Shown: one piece after another, positions 9,102 through 18,827 of the stretch
Position numbering within the stretch: position 1 is the first letter of the stretch
How the letters are laid out: each line of letters opens with the position of its first letter
Origin: Isotricha intestinalis
Lineage: Eukaryota > Ciliophora > Litostomatea > Vestibuliferida > Isotrichidae
Assembly (NCBI GenBank): GCA_023807065.1
Contig: JAJJLU010000464.1
Span: 1 to 40,117 of the forward strand
Length of the DNA stretch: 40,117 nucleotides
Direction: 5' to 3'
Translations under genes and position numbers: made by a program
Notes under the pieces: generated by a model
The model's database searches: none
What the model saw: the letters and a program-made list of their open reading frames with translations, nothing else
What the model was told of the DNA's origin: nothing

Positions 9102-9655
9102 CTTGTTATATATTTTAGGAATATGTGATTTATTTTTAATTAAATATAAATCATTTTTATTATATTTTATCAGGAATATTAATTAAATTTCATTGAATTT
9201 AAGAGTAATTCAATTAAATAAATTTTAATTGAATTTTTATAATGATAACCTTACAAAAAAAGTATTTTAATAATTAATTTTTTTTGGAGCTAACAAAAAA
9301 ATGTTAGATATTATATTTGAATAAAGTTTCAATTAAATTATTATTTTTATAATTCAATTATTTTTATTCCATTTTGAAGATATTTATTATTTCAAAAACA
9401 ATTATTAATTTCAAATATTCTTTTTTCAATCGAAAAATCTTGTATTTGATTAATATTATTATTAATATATTTCAACAGTCTTTTTCAAATTAATTTATTT
9501 CAATTTCTTTTTATTAATTATTCTTATTTTTAACAATTTTGTATAATAAAAATATATAAATTATTAAAAAAAAAGAATATAATATTATTATACTTAAAAA
9601 CAATTATTTTGTACTAATAAAAAATATTAAAGAATAAATTATATTATAAAAAATA
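9102..9655. other. Convergent spacer
   Basis: Between the 3' ends of the arrestin-like and RING genes. Minus-strand sequence about 9330-9480 has a coding-like stretch (YKIFRLKKEYLKLIIVFEII) flanked by in-frame TAA and TGA, possibly a relic but too short to claim. Otherwise AT-rich with no recognised element. Confidence 0.35.
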
Positions 9656-10285
9656 TTATTTTGAATTATATTCATCGTTTTCATCTTCATATTCTTCTTC
9701 TTCTTCTTCATTTAAATATGCATTATATTTTTCTTTTTCCCTAGTTTCTTCTGAAATTGCTTTTTTTAATTTTTTAATTGTTTCATATTGACGAATAATT
9801 TCACTTACTTTTTTTCTGGATTCAATTTCTTCACTTAAAGCTTTTTGATTTTTTTCCAAATTAATTAAAAGTTGAATTTTGCTTTGACACATTTTTGCTT
9901 CTTCTTCAAATATAAGTTTTTCTTCAAAAAATTTTTTTTTGATTTTTTCTACTTGATTTTTATAATTTAAATTTAATACATTTTCTTTACTTTCTATTAA
10001 AGGATTTTTTTCATCAATTACAATTTTTTTATTATTTGATTGAAAATTTATTAATTCTGGAATAATATTTTTTAAGAATCTATTTAAAGTAAATTTCCCT
10101 TCTTTACAATTGTTGTAACAATTATTATTATTTTTTTCTTTATAACTATCAATACATTCTTTACAAAAATTTTCATGACAAATTGAACATTCATAAGGTT
10201 CATTATAAATTTTTTTACAAATTTTACATTCTATTATTATATTTAAGTCTGGATAATTTGTTATTATCGGTGTTTCATTAGTCAT
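9656..10285 (-). CDS. RING-finger protein with coiled coil and acidic tail
   Basis: A 209-residue protein. Residues 20-60 give a cross-brace set of Cys/His: C20-x2-C23-x9-C33-x3-H37-x3-C41-x2-C44-x11-C56-x3-C60, close to C3HC4 RING spacing though the C33/C36/H37 register is ambiguous. The expected role is an E3 ubiquitin ligase that recruits an E2. Residues 95-185 are charged and heptad-like, so a dimerising coiled coil is likely, and the C-terminus is strongly acidic (EEEEEEYEDENDEY). RING plus coiled coil recalls TRIM/TRAF-type ligases without their substrate domain. It is divergent with the basic protein gene on the other strand, 168 bp apart, and may share a promoter region. Substrate unknown. 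Confidence 0.75.
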   Translation of the reverse strand: MTNETPIITNYPDLNIIIECKICKKIYNEPYECSICHENFCKECIDSYKEKNNNNCYNNCKEGKFTLNRFLKNIIPELINFQSNNKKIVIDEKNPLIESKENVLNLNYKNQVEKIKKKFFEEKLIFEEEAKMCQSKIQLLINLEKNQKALSEEIESRKKVSEIIRQYETIKKLKKAISEETREKEKYNAYLNEEEEEEYEDENDEYNSK

Positions 10286-10453
10286 TTTTTGACTAAAAAA
10301 ACTTAATAAATTTTTTATTTTATATTAGATTTTATCAAATCAAAAAAATGAATTTTAGATTTTTTTATAAATTAATAAAAAAATTTTTATTAAGAAAAAA
10401 TCAATCATCAAAAAATAAAAAATATAAATTTTTTATATTATCCCAGATAAGTT

Positions 10454-11221
10454 ATGCAAATAAAACATTTTGAACAAATGAAAAGTTGTCTAAAAATTCC
10501 AATAATAAACCAAATAAGAGAAAATGAAACATTAATTCCTAAAAAATTTGATAAAATATTTCAAATAGAATCAAAAGATGAAACAAAGAATAGTTTATTA
10601 GGTAAAAATATAATAGAAAATGTTAATTTAAGAAAAAAAATAGGAAGGAAAAAAAAGAAAGAGTTAAAAAAAGAAGAAAATAAAAATATTCATTCAAAAA
10701 AATCAAAAGATAACATAATAAGAAAATTAAGAATTCATGCAATAAGATTTGGATTAGATTTAATAAATGATTGTATAAAAAAAGAATTAAAAAGACAATC
10801 ACATAAATTAAGAATGATAAATAGAAATATTACATCAAATATAACAATAGAAATGAATAAATGTTTTTTTAATTCAACTTTAGAAGAAATTTATCAAAAT
10901 TCTCCTAATAAAACGCATAAGTGTGATGAAGATAAAAATAAAAAACAAATTATTAAAATTCGAGAAAGAAAAAGTGAAGCTATTAAAACTAATCAATTAT
11001 TAGATATGAAATTTTCTGATTTATATTCTTTATTTATTCAAGATAACAAAGATTTTTTAATTCAAAATTATGGATTAAATAAAGCTGAAACTTTAAATGA
11101 TTTTTTAAATACTATTCAAGATAATGATGATTACAAAAATGAATTAAAAAACAATGGAATTCATTTAATGGATTTTTTCCAAAATACTAAATCAAGAAAA
11201 AATAAAAAAAAAAATTTATAG
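10454..11221 (+). CDS. Basic lysine-rich protein with a helical conserved-looking core, function unknown
   Basis: A 255-residue, strongly basic protein. After a polar N-terminus comes a lysine cluster (GRKKKKELKKEENK, residues about 64-77), which may be a nuclear localisation signal. The core that follows, about residues 84-150, contains SKDNIIRKLRIHAIRFGLDL, ends in L-I-N-D-C-I-K-K and then ITSNITIEMNKCFFNSTLEE. From memory, the pattern basic patch / DN-x-x-R-K / long helix ending in F/L-I-N / FLN-x-T-L-x-x-I recurs in proteins of unknown function in ciliates and other protists. I cannot verify this. No catalytic motif is visible. A nucleic-acid-binding role would be a guess. It ends in TAG and converges with the small conserved gene at 11429. 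Confidence 0.6.
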   Translation: MQIKHFEQMKSCLKIPIINQIRENETLIPKKFDKIFQIESKDETKNSLLGKNIIENVNLRKKIGRKKKKELKKEENKNIHSKKSKDNIIRKLRIHAIRFGLDLINDCIKKELKRQSHKLRMINRNITSNITIEMNKCFFNSTLEEIYQNSPNKTHKCDEDKNKKQIIKIRERKSEAIKTNQLLDMKFSDLYSLFIQDNKDFLIQNYGLNKAETLNDFLNTIQDNDDYKNELKNNGIHLMDFFQNTKSRKNKKKNL

Positions 11222-11428
11222 ATTAGATTTTAAAATTTAATTAAAATTTATATATGTTTTAACTATTTTTCAATTAAAAAAAACGATTTAATTTTTTGAA
11301 CTTTTGATAAAATATATAATCATAAAAAAATAACAAATAAAAAATCCTTAAGTTTTCTAAAAAAATTTAAATTTAAACAATAAAAAAAATATCAAAAAAA
11401 AAAAAATAAAATTTTGAAATTAAAAATT

Positions 11429-11800
11429 TTATTTTTTTTTTTTTTTAATACTATCTAAAAATTTAATAAATTCCTTAGCTTTCTCATTATCAAGACATCC
11501 ATGTTCAACACAATATCTTTTAGCCATAATAGAATCAGGTCTTTGTTCCAATAAACTTTCATAAAATGCTCTTGTAGCGTCACCTGCAGGTGGAGTTGGA
11601 TGTTTTTGACCAATTATTACTATTTCTTCTAAATTTTCTTCTTCTGAATTTGATTCATCTATTTTTTCTCTTTCTCTTTTCTTTTCTGATTTTTTGCTCT
11701 TCTTTTCTATTTTTTTATTACTTTTCTTTGATTTTTTACTACTCTCTTTTAATGAATTTCTATTTATTTTTGATTTATTGTCTGAAGATTTTTTTCCCAT
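11429..11800 (-). CDS. Small Lys/Ser-rich protein with a conserved-looking C-terminal motif
   Basis: A 123-residue protein. Residues 1-55 are almost only K, S, E and N. The C-terminal half is quite different in composition and includes HPTPPAGDATRAFYESLLEQ followed by RPDSIMAKRYCVEHGCLD. Such clean sequence, with higher G+C than surrounding DNA, indicates strong constraint. I recall a similar R-x-F-Y-x-S-L-L-x-x-x-P-x-S-x-M-A-x-x-W/Y-C-V-E-x-G motif in small proteins from diverse protists, but no function is known to me. No transmembrane helix or signal. Lysines at both ends suggest a nuclear or nucleic-acid-associated protein (inference). A long ORF on the opposite strand is its T-rich shadow. 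Confidence 0.7.
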   Translation of the reverse strand: MGKKSSDNKSKINRNSLKESSKKSKKSNKKIEKKSKKSEKKREREKIDESNSEEENLEEIVIIGQKHPTPPAGDATRAFYESLLEQRPDSIMAKRYCVEHGCLDNEKAKEFIKFLDSIKKKKK

Positions 11801-12681
11801 TTTTTTTATTTTTTTAAATTTTTTGAGATATATTTTTTTTATTTTATGTCTTATTTCACTTTTAAGTGGTTTTTTTATTATATTTTTAAATTTTGAACAA
11901 CAAAATTTCTCATTTATTTTAGTAATTGTTTATTTTTTAATTTATAAATTAAATAAGATATATAATTTTAACCCTTTTTAAATTTTTTTTTATTTTGAAA
12001 TTATTATTATTGTATTATAATCAAAAATATAAGAAAAAAATGAATTTAAATTTTCAGTATCAAGGTTCTTTAATAAAAATAAATTATATCAATAAAAATT
12101 AAAGAATAAGAAAATATAATAGGGCTAAAAAATATTTAAGAAAAAAATTAGGATTTAAAGAAGGGAGAAATATTAAAAATGAAAATTTAGTAATTGATTA
12201 TAATAAAATAGATTTAAATTTTGAATTAATTTTTGATAAAAAAAATAATAAAAACAGATATTTTAAAAATTGAAGGTTATAAAAAAAATAAATTGGATGT
12301 TAAATTAAATTATATGATTCAATTGAACAATTACCTTCTTTATAAATAAATTTTGTAGATTTTATTTTAAAAATCAAGTTTTTTAATGATTATTAATTAA
12401 TCTATTATTACAAAAAAAAGAAAATGATTTTATTGAACTATAAAAGGAAATAGTATTTTTTTCATGTTAGACCTTTATTTAAAGAAGCTATTTCTAAATT
12501 TTCAAAAGGGTTTTTCTGTTAAAAGCATTAAATTTTTGATTAAAATTTGATGGTTGAAAATGAAAATACAATTATTTAATTATAAAATTTTATATAATTA
12601 TTTAAAATTATAAATAAAAGATTTATTAAAAGTCTTTTTATTAAATATACATTTATAAAAAAAATAATATATAAATATATT
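11801..12681. other. 880-bp spacer with an eroded coding relic
   Basis: Apart from the relic at 12118-12396, it is AT-rich, without a recognisable RNA gene or repeat. The relic is on the plus strand, facing the end of the WD40-like gene. Confidence 0.45.
12118..12396 (+). pseudogene. Unrecognised coding relic, two frameshifts
   Basis: Plus-strand coding-like sequence starts NRAKKYLRKKLGFKEGRN and runs to TGA at 12271-12273. It continues one frame on from 12254 (TDILKIEGYKKNKLDV) to TAA at 12347-12349. A third frame then gives KLYDSIEQLPSL, TAA, INFVDFILKIKFFND and TAA at 12394-12396. Both apparent frameshifts lie beside A-runs, where slippage is easy. There is no start codon in a sensible place. 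The composition matches genes here and not spacers. Family not recognised. A relationship to the adjacent WD40-like gene is not evident. Confidence 0.45.
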
Positions 12682-14715
12682 CTAGTTCAGTATTCTATCA
12701 ACTAATTCAATATAAGTAAAAATCAAAGAATTTTCTTCAATATTTACACTTAAATTAACTTCTGAATGATTACCTTTAATTTTTTCATATTCAACATTTC
12801 CAATAATTTCTCCGTCATTAACATCATTTAAAATAAATTTAATTTTATCTTGAGATAAAAAAGTAGAAACAATAGTTTTTTTATCTTGTAAAAAATAAGA
12901 AATATCTGAATTAATTTCACTTTTAATTTCAATAATATTATTTAAATCATTTAAATCAGAAATAACTAAATTTCCATTATTATTATTTTCACTTTTTGAA
13001 AGAATTAAATTTCCATTTCCAAAATGAACTAAATTACAATTATTGAATTTTTCTATTTTTTTCCCATTTTCAAGTGAAAAAACGGCACAATGATTTTTTC
13101 CTGAAATATCACTTCCTTTAACAAAGAAAAATTTATCATTCTTAGAACAAGAAATTTTAGTAATTTTTTCGAAAATAAAAGGAGAATTACATATTAACAA
13201 TATTTTCTTACTATCCAAATCAAAAACAATAGGATTTTGTTTTTCAGAAACACAAATAATTTTAGGTTCAACACTTTTAGTAATTTTCACTAAAGTATTT
13301 TTATTATTATTATTTCCTTTATCATAAAAATAAGAATAAAATTCATTATTTAATAAATTCCAAACTCTTGTAATTTCATTTCCATTTAAACAACCACAAC
13401 TTAATAAATCTCCTTTTTCAGAAAAACAAAAAGAATAAGCATTAAAACCATTTAAATCCATTAATTCAACACCATTATTATAATTATATATTTTAATACT
13501 ATTATTATCTGATTTTAAAGCAAAAATTCCAAAGTCACTTGACGAAGGAACCATTTTAAACTTTAAAGGATATTTATTTTCATTTTTAAATTTTCTTATT
13601 ATTTCTCCAGTACTACAATTATATAATATTATATTGTTATCATCTATATTTATTAATAATACTTTTAAATCTGGTGAAAATTTAAAATTATTAAATTTAT
13701 TTGGATTTAAATTTAACCATATAAATTTCTCTGTTTCAATATTATTATAATTTAATATGCTTATACTTATATCATTTGCTATTACTAATTTTTCCTTTGA
13801 AAAATTATATGTATATGAATTAAATGGTTGTTTTATTATTGAACCTATATTTTTTTTATTTTTTAAATTCCATAAATCTATATTTTTATAATTTGTTGAT
13901 ATTCCAAATTCACAATTTTGACTTAATTTAATACTAGAAACTTCATTTTTAAATTCAATAATTTTTTCAAATTCTCCACTTTCAATTTCCATTTTAATAA
14001 TACTATTTTTTAATCCAATGAAAATATATTCTAAATTAGGAGATAACATAACAGCTAAAATATCATAATAATCAATATTAGAAATATTAAAATTTTTAAT
14101 AATTTGATTATTTTCACTTTGAAAATTAATAATTTTAACACTGCATTGTTGATTAATAGAAATGAGTAAAGTATCTCTAATAATTTTATTATCACTTTCT
14201 TCTTCAAAAAATTTAACAATATTTCCTTTTAAAGAATCCCAAATACAAAAACCTAAATTAAAAGCCAAAGCAAAAAATCTACATTTTTGAGAAAAAGAAG
14301 AAGAAATAGGAAGAAAATTATTTTTTTTAATATCTTTAAAACAAATAATTTTTTTCCCAGAAATAATATTATAATGAATAGGAGAAATATTTTTATAAAT
14401 AATAACAAAACTTCTTGAATCAGGAGCAAAATCAACACCAAAAATATTATCATTATTATGATAAATATATTTATATTCATTTAAATTTTCTATTTCATAA
14501 ATTAACACGAAATCTTCATTTTTTCCTTTTGCAATCACAGATAAATACTTTTCATTTGGAGATAAACGAGGATCAATATATTTGTAATCTTGAGGAAGTT
14601 CTTGGTGACGATATAATGATATTATTTCTTTATTTATTGATTTGTATGGGAATGAAGATGATTTTGTTAATGAAAGTTTGAAATGAGATTCAAGATTTTT
14701 ATTTCGAGAATTCAT
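12682..14715 (-). CDS. WD40-like beta-propeller protein
   Basis: A 677-residue protein of repeating four-strand blades. Blade-like units include DPRLSPNEKYLSVIAKGKNE, VDFAPDSRSFVIIYKN, FKFSPDLKVLLINIDDNNII, FCFSEKGDLLSCGCLNGNEI and RVWNLLNN. F-S-P/E-x-x-x-L-L/F signatures recur throughout, enough for about two seven-bladed propellers. The GH and WD dipeptides are mostly degenerate, though variants such as LWNL, VWNL and CIWDS remain. No extra domain, signal or membrane helix. Propellers serve as scaffolds in complexes such as ciliary/IFT, cytoskeletal, vesicle-coat or chromatin assemblies; the partner is unknown. Gene ends in TAG. It is on the same strand as the kinesin-like gene, 590 bp downstream of that gene's stop codon. 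Confidence 0.75.
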   Translation of the reverse strand: MNSRNKNLESHFKLSLTKSSSFPYKSINKEIISLYRHQELPQDYKYIDPRLSPNEKYLSVIAKGKNEDFVLIYEIENLNEYKYIYHNNDNIFGVDFAPDSRSFVIIYKNISPIHYNIISGKKIICFKDIKKNNFLPISSSFSQKCRFFALAFNLGFCIWDSLKGNIVKFFEEESDNKIIRDTLLISINQQCSVKIINFQSENNQIIKNFNISNIDYYDILAVMLSPNLEYIFIGLKNSIIKMEIESGEFEKIIEFKNEVSSIKLSQNCEFGISTNYKNIDLWNLKNKKNIGSIIKQPFNSYTYNFSKEKLVIANDISISILNYNNIETEKFIWLNLNPNKFNNFKFSPDLKVLLINIDDNNIILYNCSTGEIIRKFKNENKYPLKFKMVPSSSDFGIFALKSDNNSIKIYNYNNGVELMDLNGFNAYSFCFSEKGDLLSCGCLNGNEITRVWNLLNNEFYSYFYDKGNNNNKNTLVKITKSVEPKIICVSEKQNPIVFDLDSKKILLICNSPFIFEKITKISCSKNDKFFFVKGSDISGKNHCAVFSLENGKKIEKFNNCNLVHFGNGNLILSKSENNNNGNLVISDLNDLNNIIEIKSEINSDISYFLQDKKTIVSTFLSQDKIKFILNDVNDGEIIGNVEYEKIKGNHSEVNLSVNIEENSLIFTYIELVDRILN

Positions 14716-15305
14716 TTATTTCTCTATCGCAATTTTTTTGTGGGTTCTTGATTTTATTTATTTAAATTTAAAGGAATTTTTTAATGGGAATTATTTTAAA
14801 AATTTAATTGGCGTTTTTATTTTTATTATTTTAATTATTGGATTTTGTATTTTGGAGAAAAATATTTTAAAAAATTATAGAAAAATTGTAGAGTTTCTTT
14901 AAGAAATAATGAAATGTTTATTTAAACATTTGTTTAAAAAAGTTGAAAAAAGATGGTAAAGAAAAATAATAATTGAAATAGAATTCTAATAAATTAATAA
15001 ATTCACAATTAAAACCAACAAAGCAGAATAAGAAATCAAAAATTAATAGAAAAGATAAAAAAGTAAATTAAAGAACTTAACATTTAAAAGGTAATGAAAG
15101 AGTTTTTTTAAAAATATAAATTGATTTAATTACATTGTTTATTTATTCAATATTATTTAAATAAATAAAAAGAATGAAATAATTCAATTATATTTTGTTT
15201 CATTTTTATTAAAATAATATTTTTCGAAAAAAACATTCAAAAAAATTTTCTTTAAATAAAAATTAACAAAAAAAAAAATTATTTAAAAAAAACTAAATTA
15301 AAAAT
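14716..15305. other. Spacer between kinesin-like and WD40-like genes
   Basis: No gene or RNA recognised. The sequence is AT-rich with A-runs near the kinesin stop. It should contain the kinesin-like gene's 3' end and the WD40-like gene's promoter, but no defined signal is seen. Confidence 0.45.
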
Positions 15306-18203
15306 CTAAAATTCTTCATTATTTTTTTTCATTAATCTCTGACTTCTATAATTTTGAATTTTATTTTGTAAATCATTAACAAGTTTAACTTTAGATTCCA
15401 TTTTATTTCTTTTATTTTCTTCTTCTTTTCTTTTCATAATTTCTTCTAATTCTTTTTCTTTAATTAAAGTTTTATAATTAATTTCACTATCTCTTAATTT
15501 TTGATTTAAAAATTCATTTTCTTTTTTAATTTCATTGTATTTATCATTTAACATATTATTTTGTTGTTGATAAAAATTAATTTCATTTTTTTGACAATCA
15601 CAATTTTTTTTCAAATCAAAATTTTCATTTTGTAAATTTTCAACTTCTTTCAAAAGACAATTAACTTTATCTTCAATTTTGCAAATTTCTTGATTATGAC
15701 ATTGCTTATTTTGACAATAATCAAAATTTAAATTTTCAAATTTTTTACAAACATCTTCATATCTACTCAATAAAACTTTATATTCAATTTCATATTTTGA
15801 TTTTTCATTTTTAATATTATTTAATTCTTTTTCTAAATCTTTTATTTTTGAATCAGATATTAATTTTTCTTTAAAAACTTCTTCAAATCCATTTCCACAT
15901 TTTTTATATTTACTTAATTCTTCTTTAATAATATTTAATTCATTTTCTAAATTACATTTTTCATTTAATAATCTTTCATTACAACAAGAAAGATCCATTG
16001 TTCTTTTTCTTTCTTCATTTAATTGCTCTAATAATAATTTATTATCTTTTGATAATCTATTTATATCATCTTTAAATAATATATTATCGCTTTTTAAAGA
16101 AGCATATTCTTGTTTAAATGTATTTAAATCTTTGTTTGAAGGTTCCGTTGAATTTATTAATAAATTTGATTGAGATAAATTATAATTTTTATTATTTTTA
16201 TTTTCTAAATTCATTAATTCATCTTTTTTATTCATTATTTCCATACTTTTTTCTTCCATTTGTTTTATTGAATTTTTTATTGTTCTTAATTTCCTATCAT
16301 TTGGAGATTCTAAATAATTTAAATTATTATCAATATTATTATTGTCTCTTATATTATTATTTGAATTATTTAATTCATTATTAATCTTTTTATATGGTGA
16401 ATTTGATATTTGATTTCTTAAATTATTATCTAATGTTTTGATTTCATTTTCGTCATTGTTTGAATAATACATATTTTTATTTTTTATATTTGGAATTTCT
16501 TTCAAACCATAATTTATTACATTTGAATCATTTGATCTAAAATTATTAATTTGTTTATTTGGAATATGTAAAGGAGAATAATTTCCTCTATTAGAAAAAT
16601 TAGGCATTGTATTAAAACTTTCATTTTTATTTTGATTACTTAAATTTACACTATTATTAATAACATCTTTTCTAGGAAGAAAACTATTATTTTCATTTGG
16701 TGAAGTCATTATATTTTTTATATCATCATTATTAAATTTATTATTTATATTATTATTCATAATATTATTCATATTATTATTCATATTATCATTCATATTA
16801 TCATTCATATTATCATTCATATTATTATTATATAATTGATTAAATACATTTTGTTCTTCATCATTATCATATCGATTTTTAAAAACATTATTTTCTTTAC
16901 GATTTAATATTTGATTTCTTAACCAATTTCCAAATTTAAGTGATTTGAAAGAATAATTTAAAGGAAATTCAAAAGGATTAATACAATTAATAAAAACAAT
17001 ATTAGAATTATATTGTAAAGTTTTTTTTAAGCATAAAGTTAATTTACTTTCAGTTTTAGGAGTATTATTATCACAAAGAGAAACAATATTATCACAAATT
17101 GAATTAAAAGTTTTACTTGTATTTCTATATAATAAAGCATTTTGAGAAACATCATTTTCATTAATATTCATTAAACCATAATTACTGGAACATAATTCTA
17201 CAAAATCAATTTGAGAATAATTTTCAATTAAATTTTCATTATTATAATTATTCACATCTTTTTCTCTTTTTTCTAAAGATATAGAAATAATAAAATGACT
17301 TTTTCTTTTTAAATCATTTACTCTTAATTTTTGTAATAAAGTTTTTCTATTATGAATAGTTTCTTTAATACAAATATCATATTCGTATTTATTTCTAATT
17401 TCTTTTTGAGTTAAATTAATTAAATCACAATTAATAATCCCATTATTATAATATTTTTCTAATTTAATTTTCTTAGTTTCATGATCTAATAAATCATTAA
17501 CATTATCCATATAAACTTGATAAGAAGAAATTTTAACTATAAATTTATTTAAACCATTTAAATTATTTTTTAAATTAAAATTAGCTTGTTTATTTAAATC
17601 AACAAGAGAAAAAATATCATTAATACATCTTGATAAAAGTCCTTGTTCATTATTATTATCACTACTTCCTCTTAATAAATAACTTTTTCCTGAATCAATT
17701 GGACCAAAGAAAAAAACACAAGAATTTTTTCCATGAATTAAATTAGTAATATTATCTTTTAGATTTTCATTATATATTCTATCTAATGATATTGTTTCAT
17801 TATAAACTTTATCAAATTCTAATAAAGAAGTTTCTTTTAATATTGATTGACTAAAATCATATAAATCATTTTTTGTGATAAAATTTTCATTTATTGAATT
17901 TCCACTTATTTGTTTATTTGATATTATTAATAAATTTGAAGGATTTTTACTTGTAAATATTGTATATTTAGAATTTGGATCTAAATTATTTGGGTTATTT
18001 CTTTCATTTTTTTCAGGAGTTTTATTTGCTTTTTTTACTCGAGAATTTATTCTTTGAAATGTCTTTTTTTGTAAAGGAGATTTTGATTTTTTTTTGTTTT
18101 CTTTTTCATTCTCTTTGTTTATTATTCCGTCTGGTCCTCTTAATCTAACTATTATTGAGGTTATGTGATTTGATAAAGAAGGGGAATTTTGGAAGGAATT
18201 CAT
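15306..18203 (-). CDS. Divergent kinesin-like protein with degenerate nucleotide-sensing motifs
   Basis: A 965-residue protein with the motor domain at about 15-430. The P-loop region FFFGPIDSGKSYLLRG (167-174 GPIDSGKS) replaces the usual GQTGSGKT but keeps G-K-S. Switch I is NDLKRKSH (296-303; usual N-x-x-SSRSH). Switch II is IDFVELCSS (333-338 DFVELC; usual DLAGSE), so the invariant Gly and Glu are gone. The later SKLTLCLKKTLQYNSNIVFI and SLKFGNWLRNQI match the family's SKLTRLLQDSL and LRYA/ANRAK segments, which secures the identity. Residues 440-640 are Asn-rich with MND/MNN repeats; 640-965 form a long coiled coil for dimerisation. Nucleotide may still bind, but hydrolysis-coupled motility is doubtful (inference). 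The start is the first ATG; the gene ends TAG. Confidence 0.8.
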   Translation of the reverse strand: MNSFQNSPSLSNHITSIIVRLRGPDGIINKENEKENKKKSKSPLQKKTFQRINSRVKKANKTPEKNERNNPNNLDPNSKYTIFTSKNPSNLLIISNKQISGNSINENFITKNDLYDFSQSILKETSLLEFDKVYNETISLDRIYNENLKDNITNLIHGKNSCVFFFGPIDSGKSYLLRGSSDNNNEQGLLSRCINDIFSLVDLNKQANFNLKNNLNGLNKFIVKISSYQVYMDNVNDLLDHETKKIKLEKYYNNGIINCDLINLTQKEIRNKYEYDICIKETIHNRKTLLQKLRVNDLKRKSHFIISISLEKREKDVNNYNNENLIENYSQIDFVELCSSNYGLMNINENDVSQNALLYRNTSKTFNSICDNIVSLCDNNTPKTESKLTLCLKKTLQYNSNIVFINCINPFEFPLNYSFKSLKFGNWLRNQILNRKENNVFKNRYDNDEEQNVFNQLYNNNMNDNMNDNMNDNMNNNMNNIMNNNINNKFNNDDIKNIMTSPNENNSFLPRKDVINNSVNLSNQNKNESFNTMPNFSNRGNYSPLHIPNKQINNFRSNDSNVINYGLKEIPNIKNKNMYYSNNDENEIKTLDNNLRNQISNSPYKKINNELNNSNNNIRDNNNIDNNLNYLESPNDRKLRTIKNSIKQMEEKSMEIMNKKDELMNLENKNNKNYNLSQSNLLINSTEPSNKDLNTFKQEYASLKSDNILFKDDINRLSKDNKLLLEQLNEERKRTMDLSCCNERLLNEKCNLENELNIIKEELSKYKKCGNGFEEVFKEKLISDSKIKDLEKELNNIKNEKSKYEIEYKVLLSRYEDVCKKFENLNFDYCQNKQCHNQEICKIEDKVNCLLKEVENLQNENFDLKKNCDCQKNEINFYQQQNNMLNDKYNEIKKENEFLNQKLRDSEINYKTLIKEKELEEIMKRKEEENKRNKMESKVKLVNDLQNKIQNYRSQRLMKKNNEEF
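16755..16831. repeat. 12-bp tandem repeat inside the kinesin-like gene
   Basis: Copies of ATTCATATTATC, plus variants, run head to tail. On the coding strand they give repeats of M-N-D-N grading into M-N-N-N, in the Asn-rich linker between motor and coiled coil. The unit is a multiple of three, so copy-number change preserves the frame and would produce length variants of the linker. Confidence 0.75.
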
Positions 18204-18827
18204 TTTTTATTTTGGGATTTTATGTTAATTTAATTTTAGTTTTTTATAAAGATTTTATTTTTATTTTTATCATGTTTTTTTTATTTTTTTTTCAATCTAA
18301 AATAAAAAATAAATTATTTATTTCTTGGAGGAATCAAAAAACAAAAGGAATTTTATTTGATAATTGATTTAGAAAACTTATTAACAAGGAAAAATAAAGC
18401 AAAGAATCTATATAAATTAACAAAAGTGAAGTAATATATATCTGATAAATATAATATAACAAATCAAAAATAATAAATTTGAATGAATAATGTTTTATAA
18501 TTAATGTTTTAAATATATAATCCTTAATATTTAAGAAAAAAAAAGTCTATATTATATTAATCACTTATTCAAAATTATTAAAAAAATAATCAAATTTATA
18601 AAAGAATATTTTCCTTAACTTGAAAATCTTTTCTAATCATATAAGTAAATATATCTCAAAAATAGGATTAAAATAAAATTTGTTTTTGTGTGGAACATTT
18701 TATTTAATTATTTATTTATGTTTAAATAATAAAAGGTAAATCTTATTTCAATAAATAATTTTTTTAAAATTATAAAAATAAAATTAAAAAAATATAATAA
18801 AAAACAAAATCTAAAAAAAAAGTAAAA
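18204..18827. other. Divergent spacer with a coding relic
   Basis: Upstream of both the kinesin-like and DHHC genes. It contains the relic at 18318-18473. The rest is AT-rich, with A-rich leader sequence directly before the DHHC start. No promoter element recognised. Confidence 0.45.
18318..18473 (+). pseudogene. Short coding relic with an in-frame TAA
   Basis: An open stretch begins LFLGGIKKQKEFYLIIDLEN and runs 38 codons to TAA at 18432-18434. It then continues in the same frame (YISDKYNITNQK) to TAA at 18471-18473. It looks like coding sequence by composition but has no start. Family not recognised. It may be a scrap of a gene disrupted during local rearrangement. Confidence 0.35.

Noticed and set aside
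8947..9186. Plus-strand ORF overlapping the arrestin-like gene end
   Set aside because: Hydrophobic shadow in another frame; the arrestin frame carries family motifs.
11590..11981. Plus-strand ORFs rich in Phe/Leu
   Set aside because: They are T-rich shadows of the Lys-rich gene on the minus strand and its flank.
16755..16831. Tandem repeat as a minisatellite mobile element
   Set aside because: It is an in-frame 12-bp expansion within a coding linker, without element structure.
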